A DNA stretch of 64,000 nucleotides from Candidatus Coprenecus pullistercoris (GCA_019116965.1 DXAT01000024.1:109863-173862); one strand, 5' to 3'; numbered from the stretch's first letter, positions 53,197 to 63,026 are shown. Program-made: numbers and translations. The notes: a model not told the origin generated them from the sequence alone.

Positions 53197-55290
53197 TTAT
53201 TTCAGTCCCCTGTTCTCCAGGAGCGGGTCAATAGAAGGCTCCTTGCCTCTGAAATTGAGATAGAGAGTCATGGCGTCATCCTCTCCTCCCTTCTCAAGTA
53301 TCTCCTTACGGAACCTGCGGGCGACATCCTGGTTGAATATGTCCCCTGTCTCCTTGAATGCCTGATATGCGTCGGCATCAAGAAGCTCGGCCCAGATATA
53401 GCTGTAATAGCCTACGGTGTAGCCTCCGCCGAACACATGAGTGAAATAGGTGGAGCGGTAACGGGGCGGTATCTGGGGCAGCAGGCCTCTCTCTCCGAGA
53501 GTACGGGCCTCGAACTCATTGACGTCAAGATTCTCGGGAACATCGTTCATGATGAAATAGTCCATGTCGAGAAGAGACGCAGCCAGATACTCGGTGGTAG
53601 CGAAGCCCTGACCGTACTTGCCGGAGCGGTCCAGCTTGTCGACCAGTTCCTGAGGTATCACCTCCCCTGTCTGATAATGCTTGGCATACACTTTAAGAAC
53701 TTCAGGCTCGAATGCCCAGTGCTCGTTGATCTGCGAGGGCAGCTCCACGAAATCCCTGGTCATGGGAGCGTTGCCGACATATCTCACCTGCTGGAGCAGG
53801 GACTGAAGAGCATGACCGAACTCATGGAAGAATGTCTCTGTCTCGTCGGGACTCAGCAGAGCAGGTGTATCGCCGTGTCCACGGGTGAAGTTTCCGGCTA
53901 TGGACACTATGGGCAGAACCCTCTCTCCGTCCTTGTAATGCTGCTCACGATATCCTGTACACCATGCGCCGCCTCTCTTGAGACCGGGACGGGCGAACAT
54001 GTCCATGAAGATTACGCCGAGCTGGCTGCCGTCAGCGTCCTTGCAAAGGAAGGCCTGGGCCTCCGGAACAGGGACAGGCACATTGTTCAGCGGCTCGAAT
54101 GTTATGCCGTAAAGACGGTTGGCCACATAGAAAATACCCTCACGCACATTGTCATACTGGAAATAAGGACGGAGGTCATCCTCGGAGAAGTTGAATTTTT
54201 CGGCTTTGGCCTTTTCGAAATAATATCTCCAGTCAGCGGCTGTAAGCTCCTTAACGCCCTGCGCTTCGGCAAGGGGCGCCATATCGGCAAGCTCGACCTT
54301 GGCAGAATTGAGGGCCGGAGTCCACAGGCGGTTCAGAAGATCATATACAGCCTCGGGAGTCTTGGCCATCCTGTCCTCAAGCACGTACTGAGCGTAATTG
54401 TCATAACCGAGGATTTTTGCCTTACGGTTGTTCAGTCTCACAAGCTCGGCTACTATAGCCTTGTTGTCGTTCTCATTGTCATTGTTACCCCTGCTCAGAT
54501 ATCCGTCCAACAGTTTTGTCCTCAAATCCCTGTTGTCGTCAAACTGCAGGAAAGGCATCAGACTGGCATTGTCCAGGCCGAAAGCCCAAAATCCGCCCAT
54601 TCCCTTTTCCTCGGCACGGCGCGCAGCCGCATCCACAGAAGTCTTGGGAAGTCCGCTGAGATCAGCGCTGTCCTCCACTACGAGCGTAAAGTCAGCTGTC
54701 TCCTTCAGGACATTCTGCTCAAACTGCAGCTGAAGCTCCGAAATACGGGAATTGATCTTGCGGAGCTCCTCCTTCTTGTCCGCGGAAAGAGTAGCTCCGG
54801 ACCTCTCGTAGCTCTTGTATGTCTCGGTGAGCAGACGCATCTGATCAGGTTCCAGACCGAGGCTGTCCCTGTTGTCGTACAATGTCTTGATACGCGCGAA
54901 CAGTCCCTCGTTCATGGATATGCTGTTAAAATGGTCACTTACAACAGGTGCCAGCTCGGTCTCCAAAGCCATTATCTCGGGCGTGGCGTTGATGGACGCT
55001 CCGTTGGAGAATACGGCATATATCCTGTTGAAAAGTTCTCCGGAATTATCCAAAGCCACGATTGTGTTCTCGAAAGTAGGCTCCTCGGGATTGTTGATTA
55101 TGGCGTCAATCTCCTTATTGTGTTCCTCAATGGACTTGAGTATCGCCGGTTTATAATGTTCCGCCCTGATCTCGGAGAAAGGAGCTATTCCGAACGGTGT
55201 GTTCCACTCCTCGAGAAGCGGATTATGGTTGTCACATGATGTCATCATAAGTGCTGTCACGGCTGCGGCCGCTATTGTTGTTTTCCTCAT
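53197..55290 (-). CDS. dcp: M3-family metallopeptidase (Dcp-like), exported lipoprotein form
   Basis: 697 residues. The signal peptide ends with ALMMTSCDNHNP, a lipobox, so this is an exported form. The zinc site is ETFFHEFGHALQSLL (HEXXH). Then ELPSQINEHW gives the third ligand glutamate, and HVFGGGYTVGYYSYIWAELLDADAY is typical of Dcp/oligopeptidase A. It cuts dipeptides from the C-terminus of peptides. Complete length for the family. Downstream of rpoD on the same strand. Confidence 0.94.
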   Translation of the reverse strand: MRKTTIAAAAVTALMMTSCDNHNPLLEEWNTPFGIAPFSEIRAEHYKPAILKSIEEHNKEIDAIINNPEEPTFENTIVALDNSGELFNRIYAVFSNGASINATPEIMALETELAPVVSDHFNSISMNEGLFARIKTLYDNRDSLGLEPDQMRLLTETYKSYERSGATLSADKKEELRKINSRISELQLQFEQNVLKETADFTLVVEDSADLSGLPKTSVDAAARRAEEKGMGGFWAFGLDNASLMPFLQFDDNRDLRTKLLDGYLSRGNNDNENDNKAIVAELVRLNNRKAKILGYDNYAQYVLEDRMAKTPEAVYDLLNRLWTPALNSAKVELADMAPLAEAQGVKELTAADWRYYFEKAKAEKFNFSEDDLRPYFQYDNVREGIFYVANRLYGITFEPLNNVPVPVPEAQAFLCKDADGSQLGVIFMDMFARPGLKRGGAWCTGYREQHYKDGERVLPIVSIAGNFTRGHGDTPALLSPDETETFFHEFGHALQSLLQQVRYVGNAPMTRDFVELPSQINEHWAFEPEVLKVYAKHYQTGEVIPQELVDKLDRSGKYGQGFATTEYLAASLLDMDYFIMNDVPENLDVNEFEARTLGERGLLPQIPPRYRSTYFTHVFGGGYTVGYYSYIWAELLDADAYQAFKETGDIFNQDVARRFRKEILEKGGEDDAMTLYLNFRGKEPSIDPLLENRGLK

Positions 55291-55319
55291 TATATGATAG
55301 ATTTTAGAAGGTTGCGTTT

Positions 55320-56180
55320 TTATCCGAGATAGCTCTTGAGCAGCTTGCTGCGGTTGCTGTGTCTGAGACGGCGGATGGCCTTCTCCTTGATCTGGCGCAC
55401 TCTCTCGCGTGTCAGGCCGAACTTCTCGCCTATCTCCTCCAGGGTCATCTCCTGAGTACCGATACCGAAGAAATCCTTGACGATATCCCTCTCCCTCTCG
55501 GTAAGCGTGGACAGGGCCCTCTCTATCTCCTTGTTGAGCGACTCGTTGACCAGACCCTTGTCGGCGTTGGGGGAGTCGTTGTTGACCAGCACGTCGAGGA
55601 GACTGTTGTCCTCTCCCTCCACAAAAGGAGCATCCACGGAGACATGGCGGCCCGAAACCCTGAGGGTATCGGCAATCTTGTCCCTCGGGATATCCAGTAT
55701 CTCGGCCAGTTCATCCGGTGACGGCATCCTCTCGTTGTCCTGCTCGAACTTGGAGAGTGCCTTGTTGATCTTGTTGAGCGAACCTACCTGGTTCAGAGGA
55801 AGACGTACTATCCTCGACTGCTCCGCAAGCGCCTGGAGAATGGACTGACGTATCCACCACACGGCATAGGAGATGAACTTGAAACCGCGGGTCTCATCGA
55901 ACTTCTCAGCCGCCTTGATAAGACCGAGGTTCCCCTCGTTAATCAAGTCCGGAAGGCTTAATCCCTGATTCTGATACTGTTTCGCAACAGAAACGACGAA
56001 GCGGAGATTGGCCTTCGTCAGTTTCTCAAGAGCCTTCTGGTCGCCCTTGCGGATTCTCTGTGCCAACTCCACTTCCTCATCCACCCCGATGAGCTCCTCC
56101 CTGCCTATCTCCTGAAGATATTTGTCGAGAGAGGCACTCTCACGGTTGGTAATCGATTTTGTAATCTTAAGCTGTCTCAT
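55320..56180 (-). CDS. rpoD: Primary sigma factor RpoD (short Bacteroidota form)
   Basis: 286 residues. Region 1.2/2 runs [29 protein letters not shown]...[57 protein letters not shown]. Region 3 ([21 protein letters not shown]) and region 4 ([20 protein letters not shown], with [21 protein letters not shown]) follow. Region 1.1 is missing, as for the Bacteroidota primary sigma. It recognises the -33/-7 promoters seen across this window. Lies 6 nt downstream of htrA. Confidence 0.95.
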   Translation of the reverse strand: MRQLKITKSITNRESASLDKYLQEIGREELIGVDEEVELAQRIRKGDQKALEKLTKANLRFVVSVAKQYQNQGLSLPDLINEGNLGLIKAAEKFDETRGFKFISYAVWWIRQSILQALAEQSRIVRLPLNQVGSLNKINKALSKFEQDNERMPSPDELAEILDIPRDKIADTLRVSGRHVSVDAPFVEGEDNSLLDVLVNNDSPNADKGLVNESLNKEIERALSTLTERERDIVKDFFGIGTQEMTLEEIGEKFGLTRERVRQIKEKAIRRLRHSNRSKLLKSYLG

Positions 56181-56186
56181 TATATT

Positions 56187-57617
56187 TTATAAACCTATTC
56201 CGTAATAATAGAGGTTGCCGTCGGGATAGAAGCCTTCGATCAACAGGGACCTCTTAGCCTTCTTAACCTCGGCCGCAACATCCTGAGGCGTGGCGACAGG
56301 GTTATTATTAATATAGGTAATGATAAATCCCTTGCCTATACCTGCGTCCCGTATCTTGCCCTTGTCCACAGAAGCGACCTTTACCCCGCTCTTGAGCCCG
56401 AGCTTCTCAAGCTCGCTTTTCGGAGCAGGCACAAGCTGTGCTCCGAAGAGATTTACATTGCCCTGGCGGTTGTAGGCGTTCATCTCCTGAGTCTCCCTGC
56501 CGATGAGTCCGACCTTGATATTCAAAATCTCCTTTCCCCTCATGACCGTCAGCTCGATTTCATCGCCGGGACGATGCTGGTTGATGATTTCCTGCACCTT
56601 AGTACCTTTCGATATCTCAATTGAATCGATTAACAGCAGGACATCCCCCTCCTTCACTCCAGCAGCCTCGGCAGCACCTCCTATGACTACCTCAGCTATA
56701 TATACGCCCTCATTCGTGGAAAGTTTCATTTTCTCTTTCAACGCATCGTTATTATCCAGCATGGATATTCCGAGAACAGCCCTCTGAACAGAACCGAAGT
56801 CCTTGAAATCAGACACTATCTTCTTGATGATATTGACAGGCACCGCAAAGGAGTATCCTGTATAAGAGCCTGTCTGCGAGACAATCGCCGTATTGATTCC
56901 GACCAACTCGCCCTTGATGTTGACTAAGGCTCCGCCGCTGTTACCCGGGTTGACGGCGGCATCCGTCTGGATAAAGGACTCGAGTTTGAACTCCCTGCTG
57001 TAATTGGGCATCGACCGTCCCTTGGCACTGACTATACCGGCCGTAATCGTGGATGTCAGGCCATAAGGATTGCCGATTGCAAGCACCCATTCTCCGAGCC
57101 GCAACTCGTCCGAGTTCCCTAAAGGTATGGTGGGCAGACCCCTGGCATCGATCTTCAGAAGCGCCACATCGGTGGCCGGGTCGGTTCCCACAATCTCGGC
57201 ATCGAATGTCTTCTTGTCCCCGATAGTCACCTCTATCTCAGTGGCCCCTGCCACTACATGATTGTTGGTGACAATATATCCGTCCTCGGATATTATAACT
57301 CCGGAACCGGCACCCACCTGATCCCGCGGAACTCCCTCGAAGCCGAAAAAGTACTCAAACAGCGACGACGGTTCCTGAGGCTGCACTCCGTGCTTTACTA
57401 CCTTCACATACACCACGGCATTGACCGATGACTCAGCTGCATAAGTAAAGTCCGGATATTCGCCTGAAATACTGACATTCCTGACAGGAGCGACAACACT
57501 GTCAGGATACACATATGTTTCAACACTCTTATTGCCAGCCACTTTAACTGTAAAGTAACCTGCAAGCGCACCTGCCGCCACTGCAGCAAGCACTATCAAC
57601 CAGTTCTTGTTTTTCAT
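56187..57617 (-). CDS. htrA: DegP/HtrA-type serine protease with two PDZ domains
   Basis: 476 residues. A signal or anchor helix (WLIVLAAVAAGALAGYFTV) precedes the trypsin-like domain, whose triad is VTNNHVVAGATE (His), DPATDVALLKID (Asp) and NPGNSGGALVN (Ser). Two PDZ domains follow (ISMLDNNDALKEKM...VYIAEVVIGGAAEAAGVKEGDVLL, and FGAQLVPAPKSELEKLGLKSGVKVASVD). It degrades misfolded periplasmic proteins. Divergent from dnaN. Confidence 0.96.
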   Translation of the reverse strand: MKNKNWLIVLAAVAAGALAGYFTVKVAGNKSVETYVYPDSVVAPVRNVSISGEYPDFTYAAESSVNAVVYVKVVKHGVQPQEPSSLFEYFFGFEGVPRDQVGAGSGVIISEDGYIVTNNHVVAGATEIEVTIGDKKTFDAEIVGTDPATDVALLKIDARGLPTIPLGNSDELRLGEWVLAIGNPYGLTSTITAGIVSAKGRSMPNYSREFKLESFIQTDAAVNPGNSGGALVNIKGELVGINTAIVSQTGSYTGYSFAVPVNIIKKIVSDFKDFGSVQRAVLGISMLDNNDALKEKMKLSTNEGVYIAEVVIGGAAEAAGVKEGDVLLLIDSIEISKGTKVQEIINQHRPGDEIELTVMRGKEILNIKVGLIGRETQEMNAYNRQGNVNLFGAQLVPAPKSELEKLGLKSGVKVASVDKGKIRDAGIGKGFIITYINNNPVATPQDVAAEVKKAKRSLLIEGFYPDGNLYYYGIGL

Positions 57618-57676
57618 ATTCCGTCAATTTTTTGATTTTGGTTACTGACAACTCAAATTATATGCCAGATTTTTCC

Positions 57677-57684
57677 TATATTTG
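57677..57684 (+). promoter_or_regulatory. -7 promoter element for dnaN
   Basis: TATATTTG, matching TAnnTTTG, 33 nt upstream of the dnaN start. It lies in the ~100-nt gap between dnaN and the divergent htrA. Confidence 0.6.
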
Positions 57685-57717
57685 TGACTCAAAAACGAAA
57701 CCAAAACACACTATAAG

Positions 57718-58845
57718 ATGAATTTTACAATATCGAGTACAGAACTTTTACGCGGACTGCTCTCCGGTCTAAGAGTGATTTCAAACAAGACCACGACTCC
57801 CATTCTGGACAATTTCCTGTTTGTCCTCCGGGGCACTTCTCTGGAAGTCACTGCCTCCGATTCGGAGACGACACTAAGAACAGTCATTCCGGTTGACGAG
57901 GTGAAAGAAGAAGGTGCTGCCGCCGTACCGGCCAAGATTCTGACCGATTCCCTCAAGGAGTTTCCCGAGATGCCCATAGAGCTCAAGACTATGGAGGACA
58001 ACACCACGCTGCAGATAAGCTGGGCCACAGGCGCACAGAAGATACCGTTCTTCCAGGCGGACTACTATCCGGAACTGCCGGCCATGGACGAGACCGCCGT
58101 ATCCATCAGGATTCCCGCAGAATCACTTTCCTCAGGCCTCGGATACACACTCTACGCCACGGCCGACGAAGTGCTCAGGCCCGTAATGAACGGAGTTCTT
58201 TTCGACCTGTCCCCACAGTCCACATCACTTGTGGCTTCTGACTCCCATAAACTCGTCTGCTACACAAGGGAGGACATAAAGGCCGACAACAAGTCGTCTT
58301 TCATCCTGCCGAAGAAACCAGCCGCCATACTCAGGGGCATGCTGGCAAAAAGCGACGGAGATGTGACTGTTACTTTCGACGGAAAGAACGCGCACTTCGA
58401 ATTCGACGGATGCCTTATGGTGGGCAGACTGGTGGACGGCACCTACCCGGCATACAGGACCGTAATACCCAAGAACAACCAGAACAAGATGATAATAAGC
58501 AGGACTACCCTGCTCAACGCGGCAAAGCGGGTATCCGTATGCTCCAACCAGGCCACATCCAGCATGAAATTCTCCCTCTCATTCAACAGCCTTGTCATCT
58601 CGGCGCAGGATACCGGATTCTCCATATCAGCGCATGAGAACCTGCCCTGCCAATATGACGGAGAACCCATGGACATCGGATTCAAATCCACATTCCTCAT
58701 TGAGATTCTGTCCAATCTGCCGTACGAGGAGATATGCTTCGAGCTGGCCGACCCCGCCAGGGCCGCTCTTATCGTCGCCGCCGAGGAGCACAATCCTGAC
58801 GAGGACATCTGCTCTCTGCTGATGCCCATCCGTATTCCCAACTAA
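57718..58845 (+). CDS. dnaN: DNA polymerase III sliding clamp (beta subunit)
   Basis: 375 residues. Three beta-clamp domains. Signatures include LLRGLLSGLRVISNKTTTPILDNFLF at the start, GVLFDLSPQSTSLVASDSHKLVCY in the middle, MVGRLVDGTYPAYRTVIPKNN at domain 2/3, and CSLLMPIRIPN at the end (the M-P-(I/M)-R terminus). It keeps the polymerase on DNA. The next gene is an exonuclease, coupled in this unit. dnaN away from dnaA is common in Bacteroidota. Confidence 0.97.
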   Translation: MNFTISSTELLRGLLSGLRVISNKTTTPILDNFLFVLRGTSLEVTASDSETTLRTVIPVDEVKEEGAAAVPAKILTDSLKEFPEMPIELKTMEDNTTLQISWATGAQKIPFFQADYYPELPAMDETAVSIRIPAESLSSGLGYTLYATADEVLRPVMNGVLFDLSPQSTSLVASDSHKLVCYTREDIKADNKSSFILPKKPAAILRGMLAKSDGDVTVTFDGKNAHFEFDGCLMVGRLVDGTYPAYRTVIPKNNQNKMIISRTTLLNAAKRVSVCSNQATSSMKFSLSFNSLVISAQDTGFSISAHENLPCQYDGEPMDIGFKSTFLIEILSNLPYEEICFELADPARAALIVAAEEHNPDEDICSLLMPIRIPN

Positions 58846-58856
58846 CACATACCACC

Positions 58857-59627
58857 ATGAAACTGGCACTCAAGAACCCGATTATATTTTTCGACATAGA
58901 GAGCACCGGACTCAATGTCGCCACTGACAGGATTGTCGAGATATCGATGGTAAAGGTCATGCCCGACGGCACTACGGACATAAAGACCCGCAGGATCAAT
59001 CCCACAATCCACATATCCGAGGAAGCCACAAGGATTCACGGCATACATGACGAGGATGTCAAGGACTGCCCCACATTCAAACAGATAGCCAAATCCCTGG
59101 CTGCCTGGATGGAAGGATGCGACATTGCCGGATACAACTCCAACAAATTCGACATTCCCGTTTTATACGAGGAGTTCCTGCGGGCAGGCGTGGACTTCGA
59201 TTTCCGCCGCAGGAAGCTCGTTGATGTACAGAATATCTTCCACAAGATGGAACAGAGGACTCTGTCAGCAGCATACAAGTTCTATTGCCACAAAGACCTG
59301 GAGCATGCACACTCAGCCCAGGCCGACACTATGGCCACATACGAGATACTCCAGGCACAGCTGGACAAATACCAGGAAACGCTGCAGAACGACATAGGCT
59401 TTTTGGCCGAATTCTCATCCAAGACCAAATTCGCCGATTACGCGGGCCGCATCATATACAACGAGCATGATGTCCCCGTGTTCAACTTCGGAAAACACAA
59501 AGGGAAAAGCGTCGAGGAAGTGCTGCGCAAGGAGCCCAGCTACTATTCCTGGATGATGAACGGGGATTTTACTCTCGACACCAAGAAGGTTCTCACTGAG
59601 ATCAAACTAAAGATGTCCGCAAAGTGA
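58857..59627 (+). CDS. DnaQ-like 3'-5' exonuclease with DUF3820-type C-terminus
   Basis: 256 residues. Exo I IIFFDIESTGLNVATDRIVEISMVKV (DxE), exo II GCDIAGYNSNKFDIPVLY, exo III region HAHSAQADTMATYEILQAQL (the DEDDh set). After about residue 190, DVPVFNFGKHKGKSVEEVLRKEPSYYSWMM is the DUF3820 (quorum-regulated virulence factor-like) motif. It follows dnaN 11 nt away, so a proofreading or repair role with the clamp is inferred. Overlaps the next gene by 4 nt. Confidence 0.92.
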   Translation: MKLALKNPIIFFDIESTGLNVATDRIVEISMVKVMPDGTTDIKTRRINPTIHISEEATRIHGIHDEDVKDCPTFKQIAKSLAAWMEGCDIAGYNSNKFDIPVLYEEFLRAGVDFDFRRRKLVDVQNIFHKMEQRTLSAAYKFYCHKDLEHAHSAQADTMATYEILQAQLDKYQETLQNDIGFLAEFSSKTKFADYAGRIIYNEHDVPVFNFGKHKGKSVEEVLRKEPSYYSWMMNGDFTLDTKKVLTEIKLKMSAK

Positions 59628-60196
59628 ACATCCTGATCTCCCCACTAAGGAACGGACATTTTTATTTCCGGTCCGACTCTACGCTGATAAGGGCGCTGAC
59701 GGATTTCTATATTCCCGACTATGTGGATTCCGTTAGTGCCGTACCCGTGCTGTGTTTCCGTTCTGAAAGATCAGGGAAATCAGTACCGGCCCGCTTTGCC
59801 CCACGGTACATGGGGCCATTCACTTGCGGCATAATCATCAAAGCCGATATCAATACCGTAGTCACACAGGAAAGCGACAGGACTTTCATCCAGAACGCGT
59901 TGGATTACTCGACTGTCATACCGTATGATTTGATTCCTATAGAAAAAGCCGCCACATACCTTTCCGAATCAAGACCCTATATCATAAAGATAAACGGCCT
60001 GGTCAAATCATCAGTCACATCACTGCCCTCAGCCCAGGAACTGTACATGAGATTTGAGAACATCAGCAGATACTGCTCTGTCAGAACAGGCGATTTCATA
60101 GCGTTTGAGCTTGACGATCCGGTTGAGCTCCCGCGCAACAGCCACCTGACAGCCGATTTCGGAATCGAAGGCCGCATTAGCGTCATTATACACTGA
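59624..60196 (+). CDS. Hypothetical protein, weakly FAH-like
   Basis: 190 residues. The pattern VSAVPVLCFRSERSGKSVPARFAPRYMGPFTCGIIIKAD resembles a fumarylacetoacetate-hydrolase (FAH) fold segment. TGDFIAFELDDPVELPRNSHLTADFGIEG looks like its late strand. The usual E-E-D metal ligands are not clearly kept, so activity is doubtful. It overlaps the exonuclease gene by 4 nt and the convergent flavoprotein gene by 11 nt. Confidence 0.6.
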   Translation: MNILISPLRNGHFYFRSDSTLIRALTDFYIPDYVDSVSAVPVLCFRSERSGKSVPARFAPRYMGPFTCGIIIKADINTVVTQESDRTFIQNALDYSTVIPYDLIPIEKAATYLSESRPYIIKINGLVKSSVTSLPSAQELYMRFENISRYCSVRTGDFIAFELDDPVELPRNSHLTADFGIEGRISVIIH

Positions 60197-61418
60197 GCAT
60201 GGCCGCCCTTACCGCAGCAGCTGCCGTAGAGAACGCTATCTGAAGATTGTATCCTCCCGTATCGGCATCCAGATCCATCACCTCTCCTGCGAAATAAAGT
60301 CCAGGTACCAACTTGGACTCCATAGTCTTGCGTGATATTTCCTTCAGGCTGACACCTCCTGCTGTCACCACCGCCCTGCTATAGTCCACATAGCCCTTTA
60401 TCGCAAATACCCAACGCTTGAGCCTCACAGGCATATTATGGACATTGAGCGACGGATTGGCATCCATAAACGGCTTCACTGCCTGCAAGGGCAAAAAATG
60501 TTCTAAAAATTTGGAGAAACGCAGCTCCTTGACATATTCCCGCTGTATCCTGTCCCGCAACTCAGTCTCACTCACCGCCGGCTTAAGATCTATCACCGCT
60601 TCCACTTTTTTCCCCGCGTTGAGAGCATCCACGGCCTTACGGCTGACTCTGAATCCCAAAGCGCCCTCAATACCGCCCATTGTAAAGGACAATTCTCCGA
60701 ACTCCCTCTGCACCTCACCGCCGTCCACCAACAAGGAAAGCTGCACATTTTTCAAGGTAAGACCGGCCAGAGAGAAATTATAATTTTGCGGTACAAGCGC
60801 CGTCAGAGACGGTCTTGTAGGCACAATGTCGTGTCCGAGCTTCCTGGCAAAACCATAACCGTCACCTGTCGAACCGGTAGAAGGATATGACAGTCCGCCT
60901 GTCGCGACTATCACCTTCGCCGCCCTCAATCTCCGGACCTCGAACTTATCACGAAGACACAGCACATCCACATAAAAGCCTCCGTCACCATCCGGCGTAA
61001 TCCCGATAACCTCCGACTGACAGCTTATCTCCACATTGCCGCCGGCTTTTATTATTTCCAACAGCGCATTCCTCACATCGGCACTGCGCCCTGATTTTGG
61101 GAAAATACGCCTGCCTCTTTCCTCAACAGTCTCAAGTCCATGACGGTTGAGAAACGATACGGCATCCTCGTTGGAGAAAGCCATAAAAGACGGCTTGAAA
61201 AAAGCGGAATCAGGATGTATATGCACTTTGAATTCCTCCCACTCCCTGCTGTTGGTAATATTGCATCTGCCTTTCCCGGTCAGCAGCATCTTTTTGCCGC
61301 AATTTTGATTCTTCTCCAACAGGGCGACACTGCAGCCACCGCCAGCAGCCACCGCAGCCGCCATCAATCCGGCCGCACCTCCTCCTATTATGATAATATC
61401 GTACTGCAAAAGTCCCAT
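60186..61418 (-). CDS. BaiN/YhiN-like NAD(P)/FAD-dependent oxidoreductase
   Basis: 410 residues. FAD loop YDIIIIGGGAAGLMAAAVAAGGG (DxGGGxAG), then KMLLTGKGRCNITNS, a HI0933-like insert domain (about 190-340), and LYFAGEVMDLDADTGGYNLQIAFSTA near the C-terminus. This is the YhiN/HI0933 family of flavoproteins, annotated BaiN-like; substrate unknown. Length is normal. Confidence 0.92.
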   Translation of the reverse strand: MGLLQYDIIIIGGGAAGLMAAAVAAGGGCSVALLEKNQNCGKKMLLTGKGRCNITNSREWEEFKVHIHPDSAFFKPSFMAFSNEDAVSFLNRHGLETVEERGRRIFPKSGRSADVRNALLEIIKAGGNVEISCQSEVIGITPDGDGGFYVDVLCLRDKFEVRRLRAAKVIVATGGLSYPSTGSTGDGYGFARKLGHDIVPTRPSLTALVPQNYNFSLAGLTLKNVQLSLLVDGGEVQREFGELSFTMGGIEGALGFRVSRKAVDALNAGKKVEAVIDLKPAVSETELRDRIQREYVKELRFSKFLEHFLPLQAVKPFMDANPSLNVHNMPVRLKRWVFAIKGYVDYSRAVVTAGGVSLKEISRKTMESKLVPGLYFAGEVMDLDADTGGYNLQIAFSTAAAAVRAAMLSV

Positions 61419-61454
61419 GATTGAGCATTTTTTCGCAAAATTAGAATTATTTTC

Positions 61455-61462
61455 TATATTTG
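61455..61462 (+). promoter_or_regulatory. -7 promoter element of tRNA-Thr
   Basis: TATATTTG, 17 nt before the tRNA. TTTC at 61431-61434 with a 20-nt spacer is a one-mismatch -33 element. Confidence 0.6.
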
Positions 61463-61479
61463 CATCCTCAAAAATAAAA

Positions 61480-61552
61480 GCCTCTTTAGCTCAGCTGGTA
61501 GAGCAGCTCATTCGTAATGAGCAGGTCGTGGGTTCGAGTCCCATGAGAGGCT
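61480..61552 (+). tRNA. tRNA-Thr (CGT)
   Basis: Cloverleaf with acceptor GCCTCTT/GAGAGGC, D arm GCTCAGCTGGTAGAGC, anticodon stem GCTCA/TGAGC with loop TTCGTAA (anticodon CGT), T arm GTGGGTTCGAGTCCCAT and discriminator T. No CCA encoded. A typical promoter is just upstream. Confidence 0.95.
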
Positions 61553-61578
61553 CTTCTCAAAAATACCCTAATCACACA

Positions 61579-62187
61579 ATGAACACATCCATTATCCGCA
61601 CTGCCATTCTGACAATCGCGGCTGTTTCCGTATTATCCTGCTCCTCAGGAGAATCAGGCAGACGGGGCAACAGCGAGGCCGTGCTCGAGGCCATTTCCTC
61701 AAGGACAAGCATCCGCTCCTTTACCGACAGAAAAGTCAACGACGCAACCGTCACAGCCCTGCTCAAAGCCGGGATGGCTGCTCCCACCGCCATGAACTCA
61801 CAGCCATGGGTATTTTATGTTATAAGAGACAAGGCAATGATGGAAGAGATAAGCGAGACACTTCCCTATACAAAAATGGCCAAGGATGCAGCCCTGCTTA
61901 TCGTTCCTTGCGGAGACCGGGAGCGTTTCCTCAGCGGAGAAGGCATGACCTACTGGGTCCAGGACCTTTCGGCAGCCTCGGAGAACATCCTTTTGGCAGC
62001 CCACGCCATGGGACTGGGTGCTGTATGGACAGGTGTATACCCGATAAGAGAGCGCATCACTGATGTGTCAAGGATACTCGATATAGAACCTGAGCATGTA
62101 CCGCTCTGCATCATTCCCATAGGATATCCGGCTGAGAATCCTGCACCGAAGGACAAATGGAATCCGGAAAGGGTATTCTACCGATGA
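61579..62187 (+). CDS. Nitroreductase-family lipoprotein
   Basis: 202 residues from the ATG at 61579; an earlier in-frame start would run through the tRNA and is rejected. The signal ends AAVSVLSCSSGE, a lipobox. SSRTSIRSFTDRKVNDATVTALLKAGMAAPTAMNSQPWVFYV is the flavin-binding nitroreductase start, and GLGAVWTGVYP, ILDIEPEHVPLCIIPIGYP complete the fold. An FMN enzyme anchored outside the cytosol is uncommon but known in Bacteroidales. Substrate unknown. Confidence 0.88.
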   Translation: MNTSIIRTAILTIAAVSVLSCSSGESGRRGNSEAVLEAISSRTSIRSFTDRKVNDATVTALLKAGMAAPTAMNSQPWVFYVIRDKAMMEEISETLPYTKMAKDAALLIVPCGDRERFLSGEGMTYWVQDLSAASENILLAAHAMGLGAVWTGVYPIRERITDVSRILDIEPEHVPLCIIPIGYPAENPAPKDKWNPERVFYR

Positions 62188-62262
62188 CAAGAAGGCAGAC
62201 TTCAACAACGCGGCACGATTTTTTCAATATCCATGAGCATTAATGCTTTATAAAATATTTAA

Positions 62263-62937
62263 ATGGGTTTAGAAATTCTACTTATTCTTATCATCGCCGT
62301 AGCCGGCATGATAGTCCAGAGCAAACTGCAGAGAGTATTCGCAAAATATTCAAAAGTGATGTTCCACGGCGGCCTTACCGGCCGGGAAGTGGCGGAGAAG
62401 ATGCTGCGCGACCACGGCATCCGTGATGTACAGGTCACCAATGTACGCGGTCATCTCACCGACCACTACAATCCCGCCAACAAGACCCTGAACCTCTCCG
62501 ACTCGGTATACAACAGCAACAGCGTGGCGGCTGCGGCTGTAGCGGCCCACGAGTGCGGCCATGCCGTACAGCATGCGGAGGGCTACGCCTTCCTGAAGAT
62601 GCGCTCGGCTCTCGTGCCCATCGTGCAGTTCTCCTCGATGTTCGCCCAGATAGTGATTATCCTGGGACTGATCATGATGACGGCTTTCCCCGCCCTCTAC
62701 TGGATAGGCATCGCCATGTTCTTCATGATATTCCTCTTCAGCGCCATCACCCTGCCGGTAGAGTACAATGCCTCGGCCCGCGCCCTCGCATGGCTGGAAC
62801 GCTCCAACACCCTCTCGACCGTTGAGCTGGACCAGGCCCGCACCACCCTCCGCTGGGCTGCACGCACCTACCTCGTCGCCGCCCTCAGTGCCCTGGCCTC
62901 CCTCATCTATTATCTGGGATTCCGCAACAACGACTAG
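62263..62937 (+). CDS. Zinc metallopeptidase (YugP family)
   Basis: 224 residues. One N-terminal helix (LEILLILIIAVAGMIVQSKL), then VAAHECGHAVQHAEGYAFLKMRSALVP (HEXXH, residues ~95-99), and two or three further membrane helices (VQFSSMFAQIVIILGLIMMTAFPALYWIGIAMFFMIFLFSAITL). C-terminal helix RTTLRWAARTYLVAALSALASLIYYLGF. This is DUF2268-unrelated YugP-type (PF04298). Target unknown. Confidence 0.92.
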   Translation: MGLEILLILIIAVAGMIVQSKLQRVFAKYSKVMFHGGLTGREVAEKMLRDHGIRDVQVTNVRGHLTDHYNPANKTLNLSDSVYNSNSVAAAAVAAHECGHAVQHAEGYAFLKMRSALVPIVQFSSMFAQIVIILGLIMMTAFPALYWIGIAMFFMIFLFSAITLPVEYNASARALAWLERSNTLSTVELDQARTTLRWAARTYLVAALSALASLIYYLGFRNND

Positions 62938-63018
62938 ATTTTGCAAAAAGCGTAAAAAAGTTTTGACTACTTTCGTAAAAACTTGATACAAGGCGGCTTC
63001 GGCTGCCTTTATTTTTTG

Positions 63019-63026
63019 TAGCTTTG
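63019..63026 (+). promoter_or_regulatory. -7 element of antitoxin-PIN operon
   Basis: TAGCTTTG, 30 nt before the ATG at 63057. Confidence 0.4.

Noticed and set aside
52786..55239. 817-codon plus-strand open frame opposite argS and the M3 peptidase
   Set aside because: It lies entirely antisense to two well-conserved genes and shows no domain. Codon bias of the real genes keeps the opposite frame open.
61390..61578. N-terminal extension of the nitroreductase gene
   Set aside because: The extension would be a translation of tRNA-Thr and its promoter. The ATG at 61579 with signal peptide is the true start.
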